From Mesorhizobium qingshengii (lineage in GTDB: Bacteria > Pseudomonadota > Alphaproteobacteria > Rhizobiales > Rhizobiaceae): 64,000 bases of DNA. Both the position numbers and the translations under genes were made by a program. Shown in pieces: positions 1 to 8,175 of the stretch; the first letter of the stretch is position 1; each line of letters opens with the position of its first letter. The DNA lies in NCBI RefSeq assembly GCF_900103325.1, contig NZ_FMXM01000002.1:1-64000 (forward strand), written 5' to 3'. The notes below the pieces were generated by a model. That model saw only the letters and a program-made list of their open reading frames with translations, was not told the DNA's origin and searched no databases.

Positions 1-9
1 AACCTTTCG

Positions 10-1530
10 TCAGAAAGTCTGGTTGTAGGCGCCGACTTCCGGGCTGCGGCGCAGCACGGCGTCGACGGCATCGAACATCTGCCGGCGACGCTCTGATGAA
101 ACCGGGCTTTCGACGACCACGACAAGCTCCGGCTTGTTCGACGAGGCGCGCACCAGCCCCCAGGTGCCATCCTCGGCGACGACACGCACGCCGTTGACGG
201 TGACGAGGTCCGATATCTTCTGGCCGGCGAAACTGGCGCCATCCCGCTTCATCGCCTGAAAATCGGAAACCACCCGCTCGACCACGCCATACTTCACATC
301 GTCCGCGCAATGCGGCGACATCGTCGGCGTACCGAAGGTCAGCGGCAGCGCGCGGTAGAGGTCGGCCATCGAGCTGCCCGGGTTGCGATCCAGCATCTGG
401 CAGATGGCGATGGCGGTGACCAACCCGTCGTCATAGCCGCGCCCGATCGGCGGGTTGAAGAAGAAATGGCCGGACTTCTCGAAACCGGCGACGGCGCCGA
501 GCTCGGCGACGCGGCGCTTGATGTAGGAGTGGCCGGTCTTCCAATAGTCGGTGACGGCGCCATTGGCACGCAGCACGCTGTCGGTGTTGAACAGCCCGGT
601 CGACTTGACGTCGACGACGAAGGTCGAGCCCGGAAGCTGGCTGGAGATGTCGCGTGCGAGCATGACGCCGACCTTGTCGGCGAAGATCTCGTTGCCCTCA
701 TTGTCGACGACACCGCAGCGGTCGCCGTCGCCATCGAAACCAAGGCCGACATCGGCCCCGGTCTCCAGCACCTTGTCCCTGATGGCATGCAGCATCTGCA
801 TGTCCTCGGGGTTGGGGTTGTAGCGGGGAAAGGTGTGGTCGAGTTCGACATCGAGCGGGACCACTTCGCAGCCGATGCGCTCCAGTGCCTCCGGCGCAAA
901 GGCGCCAGCGGTGCCGTTGCCGCAGGCGGCGACCACCTTCAGCTTTCGCGCGATGCGCTTGTCCCGGGTCAGATCGTCGAGATAGGTCGCGCGAAAATCG
1001 CGGACGAAATCATAGGAGCCACCACCGGCAAGGTCGAAATCGCCTGACAGCACGATCGCCTTCAGCGCGCTCATCTCCTCGGGGCCGAAGGTCAGCGGCC
1101 GCGCCGCGCCCATCTTGACACCGGTCCAGCCATTCTCGTTGTGCGAGGCCGTGACCATGGCGACCGAAGGCGTGTCGAGGGCGAACTGGGCGAAGTAGGC
1201 CATCGGCGACAAAGCCAGGCCGACATCCCTCACCCGCGCGCCGGCGGCCATCAGCCCGCAGACCAGCGCCAGCTTGATCGAAAGCGAATAGGAGCGGAAA
1301 TCATGCCCGGTGACGATATCGGGCCCGGCGCCGAGACGGCGAATCAGCGTGCCGAGCCCCATGCCGAGCGCCTGGACGCCGATCAGATTAAGCTCCGGCG
1401 GCTGCGTCGAGCCAGGATGGCCGAACCACCAGCGCGCATCGTATTCGCGAAAGCCGGACGCCTTGATCAGCGCCGACGTTTCGAATTCGAAGCTGTTGGG
1501 TCGGGCCTCGCCAACGATCCTGGGGGTCAA
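10..1530 (-). CDS. Phosphomannomutase/phosphoglucomutase (alpha-D-phosphohexomutase family)
   Basis: A 506-residue cytosolic phosphohexomutase, expected to interconvert hexose 6-phosphate and 1-phosphate and so feed sugar-nucleotide synthesis. The phosphoserine loop TASHNENGW (Ser about 129), the metal-binding loop DGDGDR (about 266-271) and the sugar-binding stretch EKSGH (about 346-350) are all visible in family order. Full length is a little above the usual 450-500. The EPS cluster next door needs mannose-1-phosphate for the GDP-mannose pyrophosphorylase at 28.6-31 kb, so PMM is the likelier role, but PMM and PGM activities cannot be separated by sequence alone. The first residues before the DARWWFG motif are longer than in many homologues, so the start could be slightly downstream. 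Confidence 0.92.
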   Translation of the reverse strand: MTPRIVGEARPNSFEFETSALIKASGFREYDARWWFGHPGSTQPPELNLIGVQALGMGLGTLIRRLGAGPDIVTGHDFRSYSLSIKLALVCGLMAAGARVRDVGLALSPMAYFAQFALDTPSVAMVTASHNENGWTGVKMGAARPLTFGPEEMSALKAIVLSGDFDLAGGGSYDFVRDFRATYLDDLTRDKRIARKLKVVAACGNGTAGAFAPEALERIGCEVVPLDVELDHTFPRYNPNPEDMQMLHAIRDKVLETGADVGLGFDGDGDRCGVVDNEGNEIFADKVGVMLARDISSQLPGSTFVVDVKSTGLFNTDSVLRANGAVTDYWKTGHSYIKRRVAELGAVAGFEKSGHFFFNPPIGRGYDDGLVTAIAICQMLDRNPGSSMADLYRALPLTFGTPTMSPHCADDVKYGVVERVVSDFQAMKRDGASFAGQKISDLVTVNGVRVVAEDGTWGLVRASSNKPELVVVVESPVSSERRRQMFDAVDAVLRRSPEVGAYNQTF

Positions 1531-1954
1531 GACTGGAAAACTCCGAGCAGCTGGAGGAATATTGGTCGGGATTGCAGCTTAACACACAAGTGTTCAAGCC
1601 ACATTTATCCGTTTGGGTGGTCCTTGTACTTTGGCAGACTGTTGCGAATTTGGCGCGCCCCATTGCGCAAAAGTCGAAGGGTGCTGGCCGTCTCCTGGAA
1701 ACGCCGTGTCCTTTCCACTGAACACCAATCTGACGCCGTATGGTCATGGTCCATAGGTTGCGGCTTTAGATGGGTAACGGACCAATAATCCCGTTTATAA
1801 TTTGTGATCGAGTCCTAAAAGGGTTCTCCACAACGCCCTGTCAGCAGCTATCCGAGGTTGCTGGAATCCCACAGGCAAATGCCTTAATGACTTCCCAGCC
1901 AACACGCAGATCGTGCTGTCACAAAGGTTTTTTACCGAGGCCGGGCTCTCCCAA
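1531..1954. other. Intergenic, no gene recognised
   Basis: About 420 bases between the divergent phosphomutase and DUF6894 genes. Short open frames occur on both strands but none resembles a known protein. Promoters for both neighbours should lie here; I could not assign specific boxes. Confidence 0.4.
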
Positions 1955-2188
1955 ATGCCACTGTATTTTTTTGATATCCAAGATGGCGGTCACCGTTCTC
2001 ACGACACAGAAGGCACCCAATATGCTGGTGCGCGTGAAGCTCGAGTCGATGCGGTAAAAATGCTGGTCGCCCTGGCGCAGGATGGGGTTCAGGGCGGTCT
2101 GCAGAGTAGACTCTCGGTCCTCGTATCCGACGAAGGCCGCCGACCAATCATGGAAGCAAATATTGACTGCTCCGTGACGGTTTTTTGA
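1955..2188 (+). CDS. Small DUF6894 family protein
   Basis: A 77-residue protein beginning MPLYFFDIQDGG, the typical opening of the DUF6894 family, which is common and often multicopy in rhizobia and of unknown function. The family pattern of a Y/F-rich first strand, a D-x-EG-x-x turn (HDTEGTQYAG), an alpha-helix rich in Ala and a final strand ending in V-x-V/F is present. I chose the ATG at 1955 over an upstream in-frame ATG because family members start at this motif. Probably monocistronic; no operon partner in the same direction. Confidence 0.75.
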   Translation: MPLYFFDIQDGGHRSHDTEGTQYAGAREARVDAVKMLVALAQDGVQGGLQSRLSVLVSDEGRRPIMEANIDCSVTVF

Positions 2189-2358
2189 CGCTTCTCATCT
2201 GCCGATTAGCCTCAGGCATTTTCGGTCAAGCCGGTCGGGACATCTCACCACCTAGTCCCCATAAACTGCCGTCGGGTCGGCGCTCACTTCAACTCGTTGA
2301 CCTGCTTGCGGTTTGACAACGAACAACCGTACCATCCGTTTTCGACATCTCCGACGGG

Positions 2359-3489
2359 CTACCAAGATGACGCTCCATCTGCCTTTTCGTTGGCAGCTAT
2401 GGGCAGACCATCCGCATTTCCCATCAATTCCAGATACCGCTGAGCCGATGCGGCCCACTGAAATTGAGCCGCTCGCTTGCGGCCACGTAGTATCAATTCG
2501 GTTCTTAGTCCGTCCTCATGCAGCAGGCGCATAAAACATTCGAACCAGGCGTCCGCATTTTCAGGTGATGCATAAAGTACGGCATCCCCGCCGATCTCCG
2601 GCAAACTGGTTCGGTCGGACATGACCACCGGACATCCGATTGCCATGGCTTCGAGCGGCGGCAGGCCGAAGCCCTCAACCAGCGAGGGGAAGGCAAGGCA
2701 CAGAGAATCGCGCAGAAGTGCCCCGAGTTCTGCGTCCGACCTTCTTCCTAGCCAGATGACGTTTGGCGCATCCTTATAGTCGTTCCTGCCGAAGACACGG
2801 GAAGTGGATGCACCCACTACCGCCACCCGCAGTCCAGCCGATGCTAGCCGATCCTGTAATCCGAGGATCAAACCAACATTCTTGTGGGGAATGGAGCTGC
2901 CTAGGACAACGATCGTACGAGGGCCGGAAACTGCTTTGGTATGCTCTGTGTGAGCCGGGATCCAGCGCAGCGCGTGCTCATGCCCATTGCCTACGACTTC
3001 AATCTTCGCCGCCGGACATATTCCGTAACGTCTTAATTCATTAGCAGAATAGCGGGATACGGTGGTGATCTTGTGAGCTGTCCTGCCCAAGGCCGGAATC
3101 AAGGTGCGGTAGAGAAGGCGAAACTGCGACGAATAGCTCTGCGGGCATGCTCGCGTGTTGACGTCATGAATGCACAAAATCTGCTTGCGGGTGGCCAGCG
3201 GCCCGCTATTGCAGAGGCTGAGCAGACCGCCTCGGACATAGGCGGGAAGCACCGCCTGTTCCCAAGCGTGCCCTCCAAAGCTGCCTACCCTGCGCACTCG
3301 GATCGCTGCAAAGGACAACTTGTCCTCGAAATCTGGCGGAACCAGCAATTCAACGGACAAATCGCGAGCCAGGGCGGCGTTGTCAGCCACCAAGGCATCC
3401 ATAGCCGAGACTATCTCTCGTGCATATCGCTGAACCCCGGTGATCGGCTGTGCGAGGAAACGGCCGTTGATCGTCCAGTGTCGTGTCAT
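2359..3489 (-). CDS. Glycosyltransferase family 4 (GT-B fold)
   Basis: A 376-residue GT-B transferase, expected to move a sugar from a nucleotide donor to a lipid-linked EPS intermediate at the cytoplasmic face. The N-terminal ING-x-F-x-Q-x-x-TGVQRYA loop is typical of GT4 mannosyltransferase-like proteins. The C-terminal donor-site signature is FPSLVEGFGLPPLEAMAIGCPV, with the two glutamates of the EX7E-type motif at SLVEGFGLPPLE. It stands alone, divergent from the hydrolase operon at 3.8 kb and convergent with the DUF6894 gene. Acceptor and donor cannot be told from sequence. Confidence 0.9.
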   Translation of the reverse strand: MTRHWTINGRFLAQPITGVQRYAREIVSAMDALVADNAALARDLSVELLVPPDFEDKLSFAAIRVRRVGSFGGHAWEQAVLPAYVRGGLLSLCNSGPLATRKQILCIHDVNTRACPQSYSSQFRLLYRTLIPALGRTAHKITTVSRYSANELRRYGICPAAKIEVVGNGHEHALRWIPAHTEHTKAVSGPRTIVVLGSSIPHKNVGLILGLQDRLASAGLRVAVVGASTSRVFGRNDYKDAPNVIWLGRRSDAELGALLRDSLCLAFPSLVEGFGLPPLEAMAIGCPVVMSDRTSLPEIGGDAVLYASPENADAWFECFMRLLHEDGLRTELILRGRKRAAQFQWAASAQRYLELMGNADGLPIAANEKADGASSW

Positions 3490-3809
3490 CGGTCAATCAC
3501 GTCCAAGCGACAGCGTTTCGTCAGTCCGCCGCGCCTTGTCTGAATTGTGGCATTTTGGATCACCAATCCAGCGCGGTCATCTTGCCCTTTGGGACGTCAC
3601 CGGCCTTCTCGACCACAGAGCTTCGCCTCTGGCTCATCCAAAGGGGTGGCGCAGCGGGACCCGCTTACATCCAATATGTTAAGTTGCCTCCGGCGTCACA
3701 GTGATAGACTGCATCGGATAGCAGCCTCGGATCACTTTGACCGCTTGTCCTGTCGGAAAACGGTGAATGGGGTGAAGCGCGTGATATCCAGCGTCGGACT
3801 GGCGGTATT
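3490..3809. other. Divergent intergenic region
   Basis: About 320 bases between the GT4 gene and the hydrolase-flippase-GT operon. No coding region recognised; it should contain the back-to-back promoters of both units, but I see no confident operator or box. Confidence 0.4.
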
Positions 3810-5369
3810 TTGCTGATGTGGAAGCTTGCCAATACATTGGCGCCGAGAACCGCTGGGCATCCGGTCGCCGGAGCCAGACGTCTATGGTTATCGCTGGCGT
3901 GTCTCTGTGCCATGACCGGCTCATCAGCCGCGGATCTCCTGTGGGGTGTGAATGGTCATCCCTTCAACGCATATCGCGGGATCTCAATCGAACAGCAGCT
4001 CGACTACATCCGCGACCTCGGCATGAAGTCTTATCGTGTCAACATTTCCGGTGTCGACAGCGTCGCCAAACTTGCCGAGTTGGTCAAGGCGGGTAAGGAA
4101 CGTGGCATACAAATCCTGCCGGTGATAACGCCCGACCTGGACCTGGACCATGGAACCGTCGATGAACTTTATGCCCAAGCCTACAGTCTAGCTGAGACGC
4201 TCGTATCGCGCTTCAAGGATGACATTACTGTTTGGGAATTGGGCAACGAGATGGAGAACTATGCCATCTTGTTGCCCTGCGAGATCCAGGACGACGGAGC
4301 GCAGTACAACTGCTCCTGGGGGCCGGCCGGCGGCATAGCGACATCCGACTATTTCAGCCCGCGCTGGGTCAAGGTGAGCGCAGTGCTGCGCGGCCTGTCA
4401 GACGCAACCATCGCGGTGGATCCGACCATAGGGAAAGCGATGGGAACGGCGGGCTGGGGTCATCGCGCGGCATTCACCCGCATGCGGCAGGACGGCATCA
4501 GATGGGATATTTCGGCCTGGCATCTCTATGAGGGTGACCCGGAGGAGGCATTCAAGTTCCTGGCGACGTTCGGCAAACCGATCTGGCTGACGGAGTTCAA
4601 CTACAGCGGCGGCAGCCAACGAGGAGAGAAGCAGCAGGCCGAAGGTTTGGTCGAGACGATGACGCTCCTGCGCAAATATCAATCTCTCTATGGAGTGCAG
4701 GCTGCCCATGTCTACGAACTCCTCGACGAGCCCTACTGGGCGCCGAGCTACGAGGCCTTCATGGGTCTCGTCCGGCTGAAGAAGCGCGACGACGGACTAT
4801 GGACGCCGAGCGGGCAAAAGCCAGCCTATGATGCTGTAAAGCAGATTATTGCGGGCGGGAATGCAGATCCCGTTTCGCTGACGGTTTCGACGGCGAGCTC
4901 CCAGCTTCCAGACCAGACGTCGGCGCCCTCTCCTGCCGCCGCCGACGCAACTCACCCCTGTTTCCTCGATGCGTTCGACAAGTCGGTCTTCAACCACGCC
5001 AACCAGGTTGCATATGCATACTGCCTGGTCTTGCGTCGCATGCCGTCTCCGAGCGAGCAGTGGAGCGCGGTCGTCGCGATGAAGAAGGATCCATCGATCG
5101 TTCCGACGCTGATGCAGATGCTGAACTCCGTCGAATTCAAGACCGACAGTCTGCCGGCTGGGCTTGGAAATGCGGAGTACGTGACCATTCTCTACCGGCT
5201 TCTGCTGGGACGGGAGCCGGATAATAACGGGCTTTCCACCTATGTCTCGAAACTGAACAACGGCGAGACGAGCGGCGAACAAATCATGGCGGAATTGATC
5301 AACTCGTATGAGTTTCGCTCCAGGCACACCATCTTGTTTTCCAACGATCCCAAGCAGGCGGTTCAATGA
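3810..5369 (+). CDS. Secreted GH39-like glycoside hydrolase with C-terminal DUF4214
   Basis: A 519-residue exported protein. Residues about 24-41 form a signal peptide ending SSAA-DLLWG. The TIM-barrel hydrolase domain spans about 42-350, with a clan-A acid/base motif WELGNE (Glu about 147) and a nucleophile strand WLTEF (Glu about 262). PslG of Pseudomonas, a GH39 enzyme that trims a biofilm polysaccharide, is the closest analogue I can name. A Ser/Pro/Ala-rich linker leads to a DUF4214 module (about 435-505) with the LYRLLLGREPD motif, a module often found on extracellular proteins. It overlaps the flippase start by ATGA, so hydrolase and flippase are co-translated, which fits trimming or length control of the same polymer. 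The start could also be the ATG at 3816. Confidence 0.82.
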   Translation: MLMWKLANTLAPRTAGHPVAGARRLWLSLACLCAMTGSSAADLLWGVNGHPFNAYRGISIEQQLDYIRDLGMKSYRVNISGVDSVAKLAELVKAGKERGIQILPVITPDLDLDHGTVDELYAQAYSLAETLVSRFKDDITVWELGNEMENYAILLPCEIQDDGAQYNCSWGPAGGIATSDYFSPRWVKVSAVLRGLSDATIAVDPTIGKAMGTAGWGHRAAFTRMRQDGIRWDISAWHLYEGDPEEAFKFLATFGKPIWLTEFNYSGGSQRGEKQQAEGLVETMTLLRKYQSLYGVQAAHVYELLDEPYWAPSYEAFMGLVRLKKRDDGLWTPSGQKPAYDAVKQIIAGGNADPVSLTVSTASSQLPDQTSAPSPAAADATHPCFLDAFDKSVFNHANQVAYAYCLVLRRMPSPSEQWSAVVAMKKDPSIVPTLMQMLNSVEFKTDSLPAGLGNAEYVTILYRLLLGREPDNNGLSTYVSKLNNGETSGEQIMAELINSYEFRSRHTILFSNDPKQAVQ

Positions 5370-6814
5370 GCGTCTTCGGCAAACAGATCGCCAGCGGCGC
5401 TTTTTGGGCAGCTGCCGAAACGTGGGGCCGACAGGTCTCTATGTTCGCCGTATTCGTGGTGCTGGCGCGTCATCTCGGCCCGGAGGCATTCGGCCTCGCC
5501 GCACTCGCCATGGTGGTGCCCAATATTCTGGCCGCCCCGGTGACGCGAGGCCTGCCCGACGCCATCATCCAACGCGCGGAAATCGATCCCATTCATCTCG
5601 ATTCGGCCTTCTGGCTCCTTGTTGCAACAGGCGTCACGATCAGTGCCGCTATCTGGATATCCGCCGGTACCATCGCAGCGGCGTTCGACCAGCCTCAGTT
5701 GGAGGCGCTGGTGAGGTGGACCAGCGCCATCGTTGCGATCCAGGCGTTTAATGTAGTTCCCGCGGCCCTCCTCAAGCGGGAGCTGAGCTTTCGACTCTTC
5801 GCCGTACGCACGCTCACGGGCTCCGTGTGCGGCGGCACCCTTGGCGTGGGAATGGCCATTGCAGGTTTTGGCGTCTGGAGCCTAATTTGGATGCAGCTCA
5901 CAAAGGCCACGATCGAAACCACGGTCATCCTCTTTGGCAGTTCCTGGAAGCCAGGTTTCAGATTTTCCTACGCCCGCGTCCGGGAACTGTTCGGATTTGC
6001 AGGTCCTCTTGTTCTGCAAACTCTATGGAACCTCGGCAACGATGAACTTCCCAAGATAGTGCTTGGCGCGTTCCTCGGCCCGAGCGCGGTGGGCATCTAC
6101 GCACTTGCGCGTCGGCCTCTAGACCTTCTGGTGGAGTTCTTGCTTTGGCCGCTCATGGCCATCACAATGCCGACAGTGTCCCGCATCCAGGCTCAGCCAG
6201 ACAAGATAAACAGCTTTTTCAACACCACAGTTCGCGTCGCCGGCATCATAGGTTTTCCAGCCTTCTTCGGTTTCGCCGCTATCGCGCCCGTCGCCGTTCC
6301 ATTCATCTTCGGCCAACATTGGTCGGTTGGCGTGGTGGCCGTGCAGATCCTGATGGTCTTGGGAATCCAGCGCACGGTTGACGGCATCTGCGCATACACC
6401 ATTCTGGCACTCGGTCGCTCGGGCCTGCTGCTCAAGCTGAATATGATCTATACGGTCCTGGCTATTGTCTTGATAGCGGGTGGAGTGCAGGTGAGCTTCG
6501 GATGGGCCATTGCCGGCCTCGTGGCCAGCAACGTCGTGCTCCTGCCAATCTTCCTCGTCCAGATTCAGAGAATCGCCCACATTGACGTCTTGAGGCCGCT
6601 GGTGATCTTCCCCAGGCTTGCCCTGGCGTCGACTTTGATGTTCGCGGTCGTCAGCGCATGGCTGCGGGGCGCCCCTGCGAGCGCCCCGCCGAGCCTCGTT
6701 CTGGGCGGCGGCATCCTGATAGGCGCAGCAGTTTATGCCGCTGCTTCCTTTGTGCTGGTGCGTCCCGACCTGCTTAACGCACGCAATTTTGTAATCGGGT
6801 TGAGGGCTCGATGA
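5366..6814 (+). CDS. Wzx-type polysaccharide flippase (PST/MOP family)
   Basis: A 482-residue integral membrane protein with about 12 to 14 hydrophobic helices. The N-terminus GAFWAAAETWGRQ leads into helix 1, followed by the family pattern LARHLGPEAFGLAALA. This is the usual layout of Polysacc_synt_3 type lipid-linked oligosaccharide flippases, which move undecaprenyl-PP-linked repeat units across the inner membrane. It overlaps the hydrolase stop by ATGA at its 5' end and overlaps the next glycosyltransferase in the same way at 6811-6814, a tight three-gene operon. Substrate specificity cannot be read from sequence. Confidence 0.9.
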   Translation: MSVFGKQIASGAFWAAAETWGRQVSMFAVFVVLARHLGPEAFGLAALAMVVPNILAAPVTRGLPDAIIQRAEIDPIHLDSAFWLLVATGVTISAAIWISAGTIAAAFDQPQLEALVRWTSAIVAIQAFNVVPAALLKRELSFRLFAVRTLTGSVCGGTLGVGMAIAGFGVWSLIWMQLTKATIETTVILFGSSWKPGFRFSYARVRELFGFAGPLVLQTLWNLGNDELPKIVLGAFLGPSAVGIYALARRPLDLLVEFLLWPLMAITMPTVSRIQAQPDKINSFFNTTVRVAGIIGFPAFFGFAAIAPVAVPFIFGQHWSVGVVAVQILMVLGIQRTVDGICAYTILALGRSGLLLKLNMIYTVLAIVLIAGGVQVSFGWAIAGLVASNVVLLPIFLVQIQRIAHIDVLRPLVIFPRLALASTLMFAVVSAWLRGAPASAPPSLVLGGGILIGAAVYAAASFVLVRPDLLNARNFVIGLRAR

Positions 6815-8175
6815 AGGTCGTCATCCTAAGTCAACCCTTTGACACGGTCACTCCCCCGATCCAGAATTCTATCGGCATTTGGACCTACGAGGTCGCGAAG
6901 CGGCTGGGCGCCGACTGCGACACGACCATAATAGCTCGGCGCTTGCGAGGCATGCCGGCCCGAATGGAAATCGACGGCATGCGCTTCGAACTGCCGAGAT
7001 GCGTGCCTGCACGTGCCTGGGCCACGGCGTCCCGTCTCTGGGGACATGTCAACCCGCGGTCGCCGCTGGTCGCGCAAAGTGTGTATGCGTTCGACTTTCT
7101 TGCCCAGGCCATGCGGACCATACGGCGCGTCTCGCCCGACATCGTCCACGTCCAGAATTTCCCTCAATACGTGCCGGCCGTTCGATGGGCGGCGCCGAAT
7201 GCGGCAATCCTTTTGCATATGCATTGTGACTGGCTTGGGGAACTCGATCGCGGTGCGATGAAACGAGCGCTCGCCGCCACCGATCTCGCCGTCGGATGCT
7301 CCGAGCACGTCGTAGCTGTCGCGCGCGGCCGGTTTGCCGAAATGGACACCGCTTTTGCCGTGCTGCCGAACGGAGCGCCGACGAGTCATAAAATCGGCGC
7401 CGCTTCGCGAATTCCGGGAAAGGTACTATTCGTGGGCCGAGTGTCGCCCGAAAAAGGCCTCCACACGCTGATCGAAGCCTGGGAGACAGTTGTTTCGGCC
7501 TGTCCCGAGGCCCGCCTCGATATCGTTGGTCCCGCGGCAACGCTTCCTCGGGAATTCCTGATCGACCTCAGCACAGACCGTGAAGTTCGCGATCTCTCCC
7601 GCTTCTACAAAGGTGGCAGCGCGTATCTCGGTTCATATGAAACAGCGTTGCGCGCCATGATACCTCAGGCAATCGCGTCCACCGTCAGTTTCGTTGGCAC
7701 GCTGCCTTACCAAGTTTTGGCCGAGCGATACGCCTCGGCATCGCTGGTCGTAAATCCTTCCTTGAGCGAATCCTTTGGGATGAGCCTGATCGAGTCGCTT
7801 TCGAACGGCACCCCTGTCCTGGCAACTCGCGTCGGTGGGATGACGGAGATCGTGGAATCGACCGGCGGTGGGGTTCTGGTGAAGAAGAATGACCCGGAAG
7901 CCCTGGCAGCTCAAATCATCGACCTTCTTGGAAACCCCGCTGGAGCAGCGAAGTTGGGGAGCCGGGGGGCCGCACAGATCGCCGATCGCTATGGATGGGA
8001 CAAAATCGCTGAATCGACCCAGGATCTGTACGCCAGAGCCATCGCTATCCGACGTCCACAACTCGGACGGAGAAACTCATCTTTCGTTCAGCGGCGAGCC
8101 TTGAACGATGTGAAGACCGAACCCGTGTCATCCCCCCACTCCCAGTTGACGGCAAGTCCGACCCGCAAGATTTGA
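6811..8175 (+). CDS. Glycosyltransferase family 4
   Basis: A 454-residue GT-B transferase, third gene of the hydrolase-flippase-GT operon (ATGA overlap with the flippase). The N-terminal half has a Rossmann-like start MKVVILSQPFD and a DIVHVQNFPQYVPA strand. The C-terminal half carries LFVGRVSPEKGLHTLIEA and the donor signature NPSLSESFGMSLIESLSNGTPVLA with paired glutamates. The last roughly 30 residues are low-complexity and lie in an 88-base tail-to-tail overlap with the opposite-strand gene ending at 8088. This suggests the tail is not part of the fold. Confidence 0.9.
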   Translation: MKVVILSQPFDTVTPPIQNSIGIWTYEVAKRLGADCDTTIIARRLRGMPARMEIDGMRFELPRCVPARAWATASRLWGHVNPRSPLVAQSVYAFDFLAQAMRTIRRVSPDIVHVQNFPQYVPAVRWAAPNAAILLHMHCDWLGELDRGAMKRALAATDLAVGCSEHVVAVARGRFAEMDTAFAVLPNGAPTSHKIGAASRIPGKVLFVGRVSPEKGLHTLIEAWETVVSACPEARLDIVGPAATLPREFLIDLSTDREVRDLSRFYKGGSAYLGSYETALRAMIPQAIASTVSFVGTLPYQVLAERYASASLVVNPSLSESFGMSLIESLSNGTPVLATRVGGMTEIVESTGGGVLVKKNDPEALAAQIIDLLGNPAGAAKLGSRGAAQIADRYGWDKIAESTQDLYARAIAIRRPQLGRRNSSFVQRRALNDVKTEPVSSPHSQLTASPTRKI

